Shown: positions 13,191 through 19,813 of the stretch, in pieces | How the letters are laid out: the number at the start of each line of letters is the position of its first letter | How positions within the stretch are numbered: position 1 is the stretch's first letter | DNA from: JBOFFI01 sp051657245 | GTDB lineage: Bacteria; Pseudomonadota; Alphaproteobacteria; Holosporales; JBOFFI01 | DNA length: 19,813 bases | Direction: 5' to 3' | Assembly (NCBI GenBank): GCA_051657245.1 | Contig: JBOFKI010000061.1 | Coordinates: forward strand, 1 to 19,813 | Program-made: the position numbers and the translations under genes | Notes under the pieces: model-generated | Databases searched by the model: none | What the model saw: only the letters and a program-made list of their open reading frames with translations | What the model was told of the DNA's origin: nothing

Positions 13191-13823
13191 TTGTTGCCAA
13201 CAGACTCTCTTGCGTTGGTTGAGGCACCTGCTGCTGCTCAAGAGGCATTTGAGTGGCCCCCCCGAGAAATCATCGAGCGGATCCTTGGATGGCTTTCAAA
13301 ACCTGACCTTTTAAACGTCCGTTTGGTTAACAAGAATCTTGGAACTATCGCTATCTCAGCCCTGATTCAGCGCAATATCCCCAACACGCAAACGGTTGAA
13401 AAATTATTTCTTAAAAATTTAACGCCAGTTGGATTTTGGGAAGGGAAAAATTTGAACTTCTTTCGTAACGCACCGGTAAAAGAGCTGTGCATACAGGAAA
13501 AAAATCTCAGCGCTGAGACCCTCAAAGCCCTGATATCCGCTTTTCCAACTGCCCTTGAAAAACTTTCTCTCTATTATAACGACATCGAGGGTGAAGTGAC
13601 GAAAGTATTGGCAAAAAAACTTCCAACTATACCTAAGCTTGAATCTCTTTATGTGTTGGATAGTAAGATCGGAGATGAAGGCCTGAACGCCTTGTTGGAG
13701 GCGATCTCAAGAACAGACCTAGAATATTTAACTATTTCTGTACTTAAGACCTCTCCCTTACGTAAGCAATTCGAACATCCCCTTAACAGGCAAGGCCAGC
13801 CTATCAACGTAACTTTCATGTAA
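13191..13823 (+). CDS. F-box and leucine-rich-repeat protein, paralogue without signal peptide, possibly truncated
   Basis: 210 residues, related to the secreted protein at 6178. F-box-like segment at about 22-57 (EWPPREIIERILGWLSKPDL then LNVRLVNKNLGTIA). Then a middle region with GFWEGKNLNFFRNAPVKEL, parallel to FWKGKKPS...FRHAPVEAL in the paralogue, about two degenerate leucine-rich repeats (111-172), and the shared end SPLRKQFEHPLNRQGQPINV plus TFM. Only a TTG start (13191 or 13194) is available before the upstream in-frame stop at 13137, with a weak AGAAG. The first residues (LLPTDSLALVEAPAAAQEA) look like the end of a signal peptide whose front is missing. The degenerate repeat element ends 45 bp before it, so it may have been truncated by that insertion. 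It could be a fading gene or an internally acting protein. Confidence 0.65.
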   Translation: MLPTDSLALVEAPAAAQEAFEWPPREIIERILGWLSKPDLLNVRLVNKNLGTIAISALIQRNIPNTQTVEKLFLKNLTPVGFWEGKNLNFFRNAPVKELCIQEKNLSAETLKALISAFPTALEKLSLYYNDIEGEVTKVLAKKLPTIPKLESLYVLDSKIGDEGLNALLEAISRTDLEYLTISVLKTSPLRKQFEHPLNRQGQPINVTFM

Positions 13824-14452
13824 AAAGGTCTGCAAAAACAGGCCTAATTAGCAGAAAACAATAGAAAAAATGGATTGATCTGGAGGACAAAATTTGCTAG
13901 GTTGAGGACCAAGTTTGGTTGGTGACCGCTTGAAAAGCTTGGAGGCACCTGCTTTTTTTGTGAAAACCCGCCGGGCTTATTTCGCGTCCTTTGGGGTGGC
14001 TTTTACGGCCGGCTCGGGGGCAAACACGCGACACCAGGGAGCACAAACTCCCCGATGCCGCTAACCTTCAATGACTTTCACCAGTCAATTAAGGCTAAAC
14101 AAGATGTTAAACGATTTTTCTTTTCACGTGCAATCGAAACTTTCACGTCTTCGCCACTTTTTCTTCCCCTCGGGGGCAGGAGAAGGGTGGCCGAATGCCA
14201 GTGATTGTTTATTGATCTTAGGGGTGTCCATTTGGCTAACCTTAAGTGCATGGTGGGAGGATGCTGACGAAGGCGACGACTAGCCTGACGTTCACGTTTA
14301 CTATCCGGAAAGGGCAGTTTTGCGCGAACGCAAAGGCAGCGACGTCAATGGATAAGCGAGTTTTTTTGAAAACAGGCTCTTCGAAGCCAGCGTTTACAAA
14401 AGACCTTTGCTTTTCAAGCAACGCACCTTTATGGCTCGCGCCAACGCCCGAT

Positions 14453-14468
14453 CCGAAAGCCCTTTCGG
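14453..14468 (+). other. short perfect palindrome, weak terminator candidate
   Basis: CCGAAAGCCCTTTCGG forms a 6-bp stem with a GCCC loop. A T-run begins about 10 nt later (14479-14485), too far for a classical intrinsic terminator. It may end an unrecognised transcript or be chance. Confidence 0.25.
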
Positions 14469-14611
14469 CCATTGCCCCTTTTTTTCATGTTTTGTTAATT
14501 CTTTTTCGCCCCATGGCTGTGGCAGAGATTTATTTATTGGGTTTTTACACGGAGCCGAAGGTGCCTCGTAAAAAAGCTCTTTTCGTTCTTTGAATTTAAA
14601 AAAAAGTTACA

Positions 14612-14712
14612 GTATGACAATTGCGCAGGCCTTTGGGGATGCTGGGGGCGCTAAGCTAGGATGCTTATGGAAATACCCTTAAGCTCCCTAAAAGGGGGTA
14701 TAGCACGAAGTT
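14612..14712. mobile_element. palindromic element, copy 3 (inverted, internally shortened)
   Basis: 14676-14696 is identical at 20 of 21 positions to the reverse complement of 13015-13035 in copy 2 (CCCTTAAGC, one variable base, then CCCTAAAAGGG). The other side, ATTGCGCAGGCCTTTGGGG (around 14620), resembles ACAACGCGCCTTTAGGGG of the opposite end of copy 2. The element thus lies in reverse orientation to copies 1 and 2 and has lost most of its interior. It sits about 100 bp upstream of hemC, where its hairpin might affect the leader of the heme operon. Boundaries are approximate. Confidence 0.5.
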
Positions 14713-14803
14713 TTGTGAGCAGTGCCAGGTGACCCCCGTAAAGGAAGTCATAGACGGTTTAGCTAAAATGGTTTAGAAAAGAACCATTTGGACAAAAAAA
14801 ACT

Positions 14804-15760
14804 GTGGAGGCTAGCATTTTAAAACTAAGCGCCAGAAAAAGCCCTCTTTCTCTAGCCCAGGCCAGTTGGGTTCAGGCAGAGCTGCGGGCTGCATCCATCG
14901 ATGCGTGCATCATCCCTTTCACAACGACAGGTGACAAAATCTTGGATAAGCCCCTCGCAGAGGTTGGCGGCAAGGGCCTTTTTACCAAAGAAATTGAAGA
15001 AGCTCTGCTGCGGGGTGACATTGATGTGGCGGTCCATTCTTTCAAGGATATGCCAACGGAGCTTCCTGATGGTTTGATCATCGCATCCATTCCTAAACGA
15101 GAAGATGTTCGCGATGCTTGGATTGCAAAAAACACTGCTTGGAAAACCCCTGAGCACTTACCGGCCAACGGGGTGGTTGGCACCTCTTCCCTGAGGCGGC
15201 GGGTTCAGCTTCAACACGCGTTTCCCTCCCTGAGGGTAGAAAGCGTTCGAGGAAATGTTGGAACACGCCTTGAAAAATTGCGGGCAGGAAACGTGGACGC
15301 CTTGGTTTTGTCCCTCGTTGGGTTTCAGCGCCTTCAGCTGGTGGATCGTATCACCCACGTTTTCCCCCCCCATGAGATGATCCCCGCCGTTGCCCAAGGT
15401 GCCCTCGCTTTGGAATGCCGAGAAGATCGTTTAGACGTTATCAGCCAACTCCAAAGCCTTCATCACACCCCCACTGCCCTATGCATTGAGATAGAGCGAG
15501 CCTTCCTTAAAGCGCTTGACGGCTCTTGCCGAACGCCCATTGGGGGCTACGCACGTTTTGAAGGAGACGTTGTGGTGTTTGAGGGGTTGCTGGGCACGTT
15601 AGACGCTCAAGTCGTCTCCAGGGTTCGGACTATTTATGACCCAGCAGGAACGTCTTTCTCCCCAGAAACTTTTGGCAAACAACAGGCAAAAAACCTGCTC
15701 GAACTCCACCACCAACGCTGCAAAGAAAAGGTTGCATGTCATCCCCTACCCTGCTTGTAA
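14804..15760 (+). CDS. hemC: hydroxymethylbilane synthase (porphobilinogen deaminase) HemC
   Basis: Joins four porphobilinogen molecules into hydroxymethylbilane in heme synthesis; cytoplasmic. The 318 residues carry ILKLSARKSPLSLAQA at the N-terminus, VGGKGLFTKEIEEALL (54-69), HSFKDMPTELP with catalytic D82, GTSSLRRRVQL (126-136) and the cofactor-attachment cysteine C242 in LDGSCRTPIGGYA, where the dipyrromethane primer is bound. The start is unusual: GTG at 14804 is the only standard in-frame start, but the best RBS (GGAGG, 14806-14810) lies just inside it and would suit an ATT codon at 14816. The true N-terminus is therefore uncertain by four residues. The end overlaps hemD by 25 bp, and the operon continues with the Mic60-like gene and hemY. 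Confidence 0.95.
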   Translation: MEASILKLSARKSPLSLAQASWVQAELRAASIDACIIPFTTTGDKILDKPLAEVGGKGLFTKEIEEALLRGDIDVAVHSFKDMPTELPDGLIIASIPKREDVRDAWIAKNTAWKTPEHLPANGVVGTSSLRRRVQLQHAFPSLRVESVRGNVGTRLEKLRAGNVDALVLSLVGFQRLQLVDRITHVFPPHEMIPAVAQGALALECREDRLDVISQLQSLHHTPTALCIEIERAFLKALDGSCRTPIGGYARFEGDVVVFEGLLGTLDAQVVSRVRTIYDPAGTSFSPETFGKQQAKNLLELHHQRCKEKVACHPLPCL

Positions 15761-16473
15761 CGCGCCCTCAAGAAGATTCAGAAGAAACAGCTTACCTTTT
15801 GGAGGAAAAAGGGTTTAAGAGCCTCTTGTGTCCGTTATTGCATTATGAGAAACTCCCCAAGCCCCCACCACTTTCTAATGACCATATGGCAAACCTTCAG
15901 GCTATTTTAGCCACGAGTCAGCATGCGATCCATAGCCTTCCTCAAAAAAATCAACTCCTTTCCAAACCGTTATACACCGTTGGGACGCATTCTGCCCAGG
16001 TTGCCCAATCCTACGGCTTTCAACAGATTAGAAACGCCCAGGGAAGTGCTGAAAACCTCTTAAAATTAGTAAACTCCACTTGCTCACCTGAGGGAGGGCC
16101 TTTGCTATACGCAAGCGGAGAAGCGATTCGCGTAGACCTGCCCTTGCGTCTTTCCAGGCAAGGGTTTCACGTTTTACACCAAGTTTTATACCGGATGACC
16201 CCCATCCTAGAATTTCCATTCCCCATCCAAGAAGCTTTCAGGCATCAGAAAATTCAAGGTGTCTTGCTTCTCTCCCCCCAAACGAGCGTTTGTTTTTCTG
16301 AGTGTATTCAACAAGCCTCCCTTGGAAAAAATCTAAAAATGGTCTATCTTTTTTGTTTAAGTGAAGGGGTTGCAGCTTCCCTTACACTTTTTCAAGACGT
16401 TGTCGTTAGAATAGCGCCCCAGCCAACTTTGGCTTCTTTAATGGAGATATGTCATGAAACCTTCGCCTCTTAA
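15736..16473 (+). CDS. hemD: uroporphyrinogen-III synthase HemD
   Basis: Closes hydroxymethylbilane into uroporphyrinogen III with inversion of ring D. This family is poorly conserved. Support comes from the N-terminal LLVTRPQEDSEETAYLLEEK, typical of HemD (xLVTRPxxxAxxTAxxLxxxG), from TVGTHSAQVAQSYGF (about 75-89), from LYASGEAIRVDLPLRL and VLYRM in the second lobe, and from its place directly after hemC. The 245 residues fit. It starts inside hemC (ATG 15736, AAGG upstream) and ends 20 bp inside the next gene, so the operon is translationally coupled. The stretch ILATSQHAIHSL corresponds to the usual TSxxAV segment. Confidence 0.85.
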   Translation: MSSPTLLVTRPQEDSEETAYLLEEKGFKSLLCPLLHYEKLPKPPPLSNDHMANLQAILATSQHAIHSLPQKNQLLSKPLYTVGTHSAQVAQSYGFQQIRNAQGSAENLLKLVNSTCSPEGGPLLYASGEAIRVDLPLRLSRQGFHVLHQVLYRMTPILEFPFPIQEAFRHQKIQGVLLLSPQTSVCFSECIQQASLGKNLKMVYLFCLSEGVAASLTLFQDVVVRIAPQPTLASLMEICHETFAS

Positions 16474-17374
16474 GAAAAAAGACTCTCCCACTGAGGAAGA
16501 AGCACCTCAACCAACTAAGCTTCTGGCCTGGATCAAAGATTGGAGATGGGGGCTGTTCGTTCTTATTCTTTTCCTTTTCATCCTTGGTCTTACCGCCTTT
16601 TGGGAAAACCGGGTTGAACCTAAATTGGGGATGCACGTAACGGGGGAGACCACAGACCGAAGTGATGCCATTCCCCCTGTTCTTGAGAAAATATCTCCCG
16701 CGCCTGCCGCGCCTGAAGAAGAGACAGTATCCCAAATGGTACCTCTCCCCAACCCTTCTGCTGAACCTCTGGCCTCGTTTAAAGCGCATCTTCAAGGAAT
16801 GGAAGAAATTCAACAAAAAATCTTTGAAATTTTAGAAAAACGCCAGCAAATTTGGGCTGCATTCCTCCTGCTTCGTCAAGATGCCCGTGCTGGCATGCCT
16901 TTCGAAGCCACGTGGGCGCTGTTTGAACAGCTCGCAAAAAAAGAATTGGAACATCTCCCCATTTGGCGAGAAACATCTGACACCTTGCGCGACCTTTCAA
17001 GCAAAGGAATGTGGTCACGCGGAAAGCTATTCCAGCGGTTGCCGCGCTTAGCTTTGAAAGCTCCTCCCAAGCCTTCCGCTCAAACGAATTGGTTAGAGAA
17101 GATAAAAGGTTTTTTTCAGAACCTGTTCGTCGTCAAGCATACAAACGCCCCTCTCAAAGCCCAGGACCAATCTCTCAAGCAACTCAATCAATTGTTAGAG
17201 GTGGGAGATGTAAATGGGGCACTCACGTTGTTGGGCAAACTCTCCCTTTCTCCCACCCCAGAACTCGAAGCATGGCTTGAGAAAGCTAAGACCCATCAAA
17301 AAGGCGAAGCTGCTTTACTCAACCTTCAAAAAACCTTGCTTTCCTTGCCCACAATCTTGGAAAAAGAAGGATGA
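16454..17374 (+). CDS. Mic60/mitofilin-like inner-membrane protein
   Basis: 306 residues. A charged cytoplasmic N-terminus is followed by one membrane segment (about 32-49), a Pro/Glu-rich linker (about 80-105), a short helical stretch (110-135), and then a helical C-terminal domain (about 135-305) with LLLRQDARAGMPFEATWALF, GKLFQRLP and LNQLLEVGDVNGALTLL, which recalls the alphaproteobacterial mitofilin domain (LRxAxxxGxPFxxEL, then LxxAxxxGDxxxA). Alphaproteobacterial Mic60 genes are known to lie in the heme operon between hemD and hemY, exactly as here. Mic60 shapes inner-membrane invaginations and is the ancestor of the mitochondrial crista-junction protein. The coiled-coil part is much shorter than in free-living relatives. 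RBS GGAG at 16443-16446. Its stop overlaps the hemY start (ATGA). Confidence 0.72.
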   Translation: MKPSPLKKKDSPTEEEAPQPTKLLAWIKDWRWGLFVLILFLFILGLTAFWENRVEPKLGMHVTGETTDRSDAIPPVLEKISPAPAAPEEETVSQMVPLPNPSAEPLASFKAHLQGMEEIQQKIFEILEKRQQIWAAFLLLRQDARAGMPFEATWALFEQLAKKELEHLPIWRETSDTLRDLSSKGMWSRGKLFQRLPRLALKAPPKPSAQTNWLEKIKGFFQNLFVVKHTNAPLKAQDQSLKQLNQLLEVGDVNGALTLLGKLSLSPTPELEAWLEKAKTHQKGEAALLNLQKTLLSLPTILEKEG

Positions 17375-18516
17375 GGCGAACTTTATCTTTCTTATGCTTA
17401 GCAACCCTTTTGGGGGGACTGTTTTGGGGTGTGTTTCAGCTCCCTCAGCCTGTCACCTTAGCCTGGGAGGGTTATCAAGTTGAGACCCATCTCGCTGTTT
17501 TGTTGGCAGGGTTCTTGGCTGCGTTCCTGGTGTTGCGATGGGTGGAAAATTTGTGCCGTTTCCTGCTATATCTTCCATCTCGCTGGACAGCTTGGTTGGA
17601 AAAGCGCAAAAAAAAACAGCTCTCTCAACGCATTGTGGAGCTGCTGATTGCATGGGAGGGAAGAGACACCCAACGAACTGAGCTTTTAAAACAAGCGCTT
17701 GCACGAGAGCTGAAGCAGCATCCGTTGCTGGCGTTTTTGCTCTCTCGATATGGCGAAAAGGGGCTTTTTCCTTTCTCGATCCAGCAGCTGTCAGATCGCT
17801 TTCCCCAGGCCCACTTCTTGGAAAAAAAAGCAGAGGTAGAAGAATTTTTGCTGGAGCAGCGCTTCTTCAAAGCAACCGAAGTTTTAGAACAGCTTGTTCA
17901 GCAAAGCATCCGCCTGCCTTGGGTGTTTGAAACGCTGTTTTCCCTGTATTTGGAGCAAAAACGCTTTGCCCAAGTAGAAATTTTGTTGGAGCTGTTCAAA
18001 CAGCATCTGCCTAAAGAAATAGCCCGATCACGCAAAGCGCTGTGTTTGTTTTCCCGGGGGATGGAAGAGAGAGAGCTTGGCAAACGCGTAGAATTGTTCA
18101 AAGAAGCCCACGCCCTAGACCCCGCTTCTGCGGATGTTTGTGTCGCTTTTGCAAAAGCTTTATTTCAGCAGCGAAAACCTGAAAAAGCACGAAGCGCCCT
18201 GGAAAAAACGTGGCAGTTGAATCCTCATGAAATTTTGGTGGAAGCGTATCTTACATTTGCTCCCCAAGAAACACCTTGTCAGCGTGTTGAAGCCTGTCAA
18301 ACGCTTCTTGCAAATGCATCCCCTCATCCCCTCAACCACCTCCTTTTAGGGCGCATTGCCTTGGAAGCCTCCCTTTGGGTGAGTGCCCGGGGAGAACTTG
18401 AGGCATTGGCTGAAACACATCCGCGTTTGGCCTATCCTTTATTGGCGCTGATTGAAAGGCGTCAACACCAAGATTGGGAAGCAGCCTATCATTGGCTGGA
18501 GAAAGGAAATTCCTAA
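17371..18516 (+). CDS. hemY: HemY-like TPR membrane protein
   Basis: 381 residues with the HemY_N pattern: a first membrane segment (about 4-23), then VTLAWEGYQVETHLAVLLAG (28-47), whose end enters a second membrane segment (about 39-58), and a helical tetratricopeptide-type region from about 80 to the end (LFKEAHALDPASADVCVAFA, then KALFQQRKPEKARSALEKTW). This is the HemY of proteobacterial heme operons (not the Bacillus protoporphyrinogen oxidase of the same name); its precise function is unknown and a scaffold role in heme synthesis is proposed. It is coupled to the Mic60-like gene by an ATGA overlap. The cysteine-rich C-terminal end of many alphaproteobacterial homologues is not seen, so it is of the shorter type. 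It is the last gene of the operon. Confidence 0.85.
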   Translation: MRRTLSFLCLATLLGGLFWGVFQLPQPVTLAWEGYQVETHLAVLLAGFLAAFLVLRWVENLCRFLLYLPSRWTAWLEKRKKKQLSQRIVELLIAWEGRDTQRTELLKQALARELKQHPLLAFLLSRYGEKGLFPFSIQQLSDRFPQAHFLEKKAEVEEFLLEQRFFKATEVLEQLVQQSIRLPWVFETLFSLYLEQKRFAQVEILLELFKQHLPKEIARSRKALCLFSRGMEERELGKRVELFKEAHALDPASADVCVAFAKALFQQRKPEKARSALEKTWQLNPHEILVEAYLTFAPQETPCQRVEACQTLLANASPHPLNHLLLGRIALEASLWVSARGELEALAETHPRLAYPLLALIERRQHQDWEAAYHWLEKGNS

Positions 18517-18634
18517 CTTTATTGAATTGATAATTGAGCAATTTTCCCTACAACAAAGGTTTTGCTGCGGACTAAAAAAGTCAAGTTTGTCAGCAATTAT
18601 CAGCAGTATAAATCGCTTTTTCGTTTAAGAGCTC

Positions 18635-18662
18635 TTGTATTTTAGAGGAATTATGGTAGAAT
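18635..18662 (+). promoter_or_regulatory. candidate promoter of the parvulin gene
   Basis: TTGTAT at 18635-18640 and TAGAAT at 18657-18662 with a 16-nt spacer; a TG one base before the -10 gives an extended -10 character. It is about 36 bp upstream of the ATG at 18698 and would start a separate transcript after the hem operon. Confidence 0.5.
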
Positions 18663-18697
18663 CTTTTCAAAATATGACAAATTAGGAAACATGTTTT

Positions 18698-19534
18698 ATG
18701 AAAAAAATGTCTCGTTTTGCATTCGTTCTGGGAGCGTCTCTTATTTCTCACGGTTTTTATGCTCACGCTGCAGACCCCGTTGCTGCAAAAGTAAATGATA
18801 AAATTATTAAAGTCTCAGAAGTATTAGATGAGATGAAAGGGCTTAATCTTGGAAAAGATGCGCCTCAAGAAAAGATTTTTGAGATGATTCGTGACCGCCT
18901 GGTTGAGCTTAATCTATTGGTTAGCTCCGCAAAATCAGCAGGTCTTGAGAGTGATCCGGATGTTGCGAAAGCATTAGAAAAATTTAAAGAACGCCTTTTG
19001 ATTCAGTCTTTTGTTGCAAAAGAGGTAAAAAGCAAGGTAACAGAACAAGCCATTCAGGAGGCTCTTAAAGATTTTCCACCACAAAAAGAAGTTAAATTGC
19101 GCCACATTGTTGTAGCAGACGAAAAGACAGCTCAGTCGGTTAAAAAAGCTCTGGCAAATGGCTCAGATTTTACCAAACTTGCTGCGAGCGTTTCAACGGA
19201 TGAAGCTTCTAAACACAAAGGTGGAGAGCTTGGAACTATTTTAGAAAGCCAGCTTCCAGATCCCCTTAAAAAAGCAGTTAAAGATGTTAAAGCTGGTGCA
19301 TATGCATCATCTCCTGTTGTTACACAATTAGGGCATCACATTATCAAAGTTGATGAGCGCAAGGATGCGTCACAAACTTCTATTTTGCCGTTGGTTCGCG
19401 AAAAGCTTGAGCAACAAACGCTTTTAAAAATTGTTGAAGAAGCGAAGAAGAATGCAAAAATTGATCTTTTTGATCAAGAAGGAAAGCCAGCAAAAGAAGT
19501 AAAAAAGCCAGAGGAAGCAAAACCTGCAGCTTAA
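18698..19534 (+). CDS. exported parvulin-type peptidyl-prolyl cis-trans isomerase
   Basis: 278 residues. A signal peptide (MKKMSRFAFVLGASLISHGF then YAHA) is likely cleaved near residue 24 or 25. A SurA-like N-terminal helical part (VAAKVNDKIIKVSEVLDEMK..., about 27-125) is followed by one rotamase domain (about 131-220), with LRHIVV (H136), a KxxxxxxANGSDFTKLAASVS block, GGELGTI and GHHIIKVDE (H213-H214), the usual parvulin motifs. A Lys/Glu/Pro/Ala tail ends the protein. It would catalyse proline isomerisation and assist folding of exported or outer-membrane proteins, as PpiC/PrsA/SurA relatives do. RBS AGGA at 18684-18687. It has its own promoter candidate and a strong terminator, so it is monocistronic. 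A close alternative label is SurA/PrsA-like foldase. Confidence 0.92.
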   Translation: MKKMSRFAFVLGASLISHGFYAHAADPVAAKVNDKIIKVSEVLDEMKGLNLGKDAPQEKIFEMIRDRLVELNLLVSSAKSAGLESDPDVAKALEKFKERLLIQSFVAKEVKSKVTEQAIQEALKDFPPQKEVKLRHIVVADEKTAQSVKKALANGSDFTKLAASVSTDEASKHKGGELGTILESQLPDPLKKAVKDVKAGAYASSPVVTQLGHHIIKVDERKDASQTSILPLVREKLEQQTLLKIVEEAKKNAKIDLFDQEGKPAKEVKKPEEAKPAA

Positions 19535-19571
19535 AACTTTTCTTATGCTGAGTTTCAAAAAATGAAAATAT

Positions 19572-19605
19572 GGGGCAGTAGATTTTTTCACTGCCCCGTT
19601 TTTTT
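19572..19605 (+). terminator. intrinsic terminator of the parvulin gene
   Basis: GGGGCAGT (19572-19579) and ACTGCCCC (19590-19597) form a perfect 8-bp GC-rich stem with a 10-nt loop, followed by GTTTTTTT. It lies 38 bp after the stop codon. Confidence 0.95.
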
Positions 19606-19696
19606 AGACTTGAGCTTCCCGCTCTCCCTCTTCAAAACCCTTTTTTTCGTTCTTAATTTTTGAAACTGAAATATATAGCTGATACTCCAAAAATGA

Positions 19697-19813
19697 TTAT
19701 ATTTGATTGAGCTGGAAGAGCTCTGGAATGGTGCACCGTTGCTGTCTTCGCCGGGCCTTAGCTTCTCGCCCATTTGTGCTCGATGGGATTGAGATCTGGA
19801 GAGTAAGGAGGCA
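19697..19813 (-). pseudogene. IS630-family transposase, C-terminal end, frameshifted and cut by the window edge
   Basis: On the minus strand from the right edge, one frame reads PPYSPDLNPIEHKWAR, the hallmark DDE-domain end of IS630/Tc1-mariner transposases (including the third catalytic acid, E of NPIEHKW). It then hits a stop after one more codon. A neighbouring frame continues as AKARRRQQRCTIPELFQLNQ and a final Ile to a TAA at 19699-19697. One extra A near 19769 explains the shift, so this copy is probably inactive at its very end, or there is a sequencing error. The rest of the element lies beyond the window. Confidence 0.8.

Larger units (their letters stand above)
13824..14803. other. 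980-bp stretch without a convincing gene
   Basis: Several ORFs of 50-115 codons occur in overlapping frames on both strands (for example 14071-14283, 14246-14593 on plus; 14242-14472 on minus), but none has a recognisable domain or a clear RBS. The frame of 14071-14283 stays open past its TAG to a TAA at 14353-14355 and then on to 14571, which could be a decayed gene, but I recognise no family. Also present: a 14-nt direct repeat (13883-13896 and 13904-13917), a palindrome CCGAAAGCCCTTTCGG (14453-14468) and, at the right end, copy 3 of the palindromic element. No tmRNA, RNase P or SRP RNA signature was seen. Confidence 0.5.

Noticed and set aside
14242..14593. Two opposing ORFs (14242-14472 minus, 14246-14593 plus)
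   Set aside because: Neither has an RBS, a domain or believable composition; they overlap each other almost fully, so they were only described as part of the gene-less stretch.
13824..14611. Possible tmRNA, RNase P RNA or SRP RNA in the gene-less stretch
   Set aside because: No tRNA-like T-loop with acceptor, no AGUCCGGGCU-type or SRP loop motif was found by eye; an Infernal scan would decide.
14640..14760. Minus-strand frame MTSFTGVTWHCSQNFVLYPL resembling an IS transposase start
   Set aside because: It is short, stops soon after, lacks the expected zinc-ribbon cysteines and overlaps the palindromic element; the resemblance is too weak.
18346..18356. TTTTAGGGCGC within hemY resembling the repeat element end
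   Set aside because: It is only 11 nt, inside a well-supported coding region, with no further similarity; chance.

Overview
The window looks like part of the chromosome of an intracellular alphaproteobacterium, probably a Holosporales/Caedibacter-like symbiont of a protist. This is inferred from the alphaproteobacterial-type FtsL, a hemC-hemD-Mic60-hemY operon, two eukaryote-like F-box/leucine-rich-repeat genes, decayed IS481- and IS630-type transposases at the two edges, and small repeat elements between genes. Taxonomy was inferred only from the sequence and was not checked against a database.

Left part (1-1493): a frameshifted IS481-like transposase start runs off the left edge. It is followed by tRNA-Ser(GCU) and a lone ruvC, both on the minus strand. 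The spacer between ruvC and mraZ is an unusually rich control region: four TGGGN boxes at exactly 10-bp period (a textbook MraZ operator) between two perfect DnaA boxes.

Cell-wall and division part (1494-12991): mraZ, rsmH, ftsL and ftsI are tightly packed on the plus strand and start a dcw cluster. The expected murE-murF pair is missing after ftsI. In its place lie a minus-strand gene for a small exported protein, a small secreted protein, and a secreted F-box + LRR protein that looks like a host-directed effector. The F-box/LRR gene ends inside a 174-bp palindromic MITE-like element. Then mraY (lipid I synthesis), mrcA (bifunctional PBP1a with an extra acidic tail) and fumC (class II fumarase) follow. 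The usual murD-ftsW-murG do not follow mraY.

Right part (12992-19813): a second copy of the repeat element directly precedes a second F-box/LRR paralogue that has no signal peptide. About 980 bp without a convincing gene follows, with a third, inverted copy of the element at its right end. Then comes the operon hemC-hemD-Mic60-like-hemY (overlapping genes; uroporphyrinogen III synthesis plus two membrane proteins of the same conserved neighbourhood). A secreted parvulin-type peptidyl-prolyl isomerase follows with its own promoter and a perfect intrinsic terminator. The window ends in the C-terminal end of a frameshifted IS630 transposase.

Overall, conserved wall-synthesis and heme genes are interrupted by short accessory pieces (secreted proteins, F-box/LRR genes and palindromic repeats). 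The most interesting items are the F-box/LRR pair and its link with the repeat family, and the MraZ-box/DnaA-box control region.
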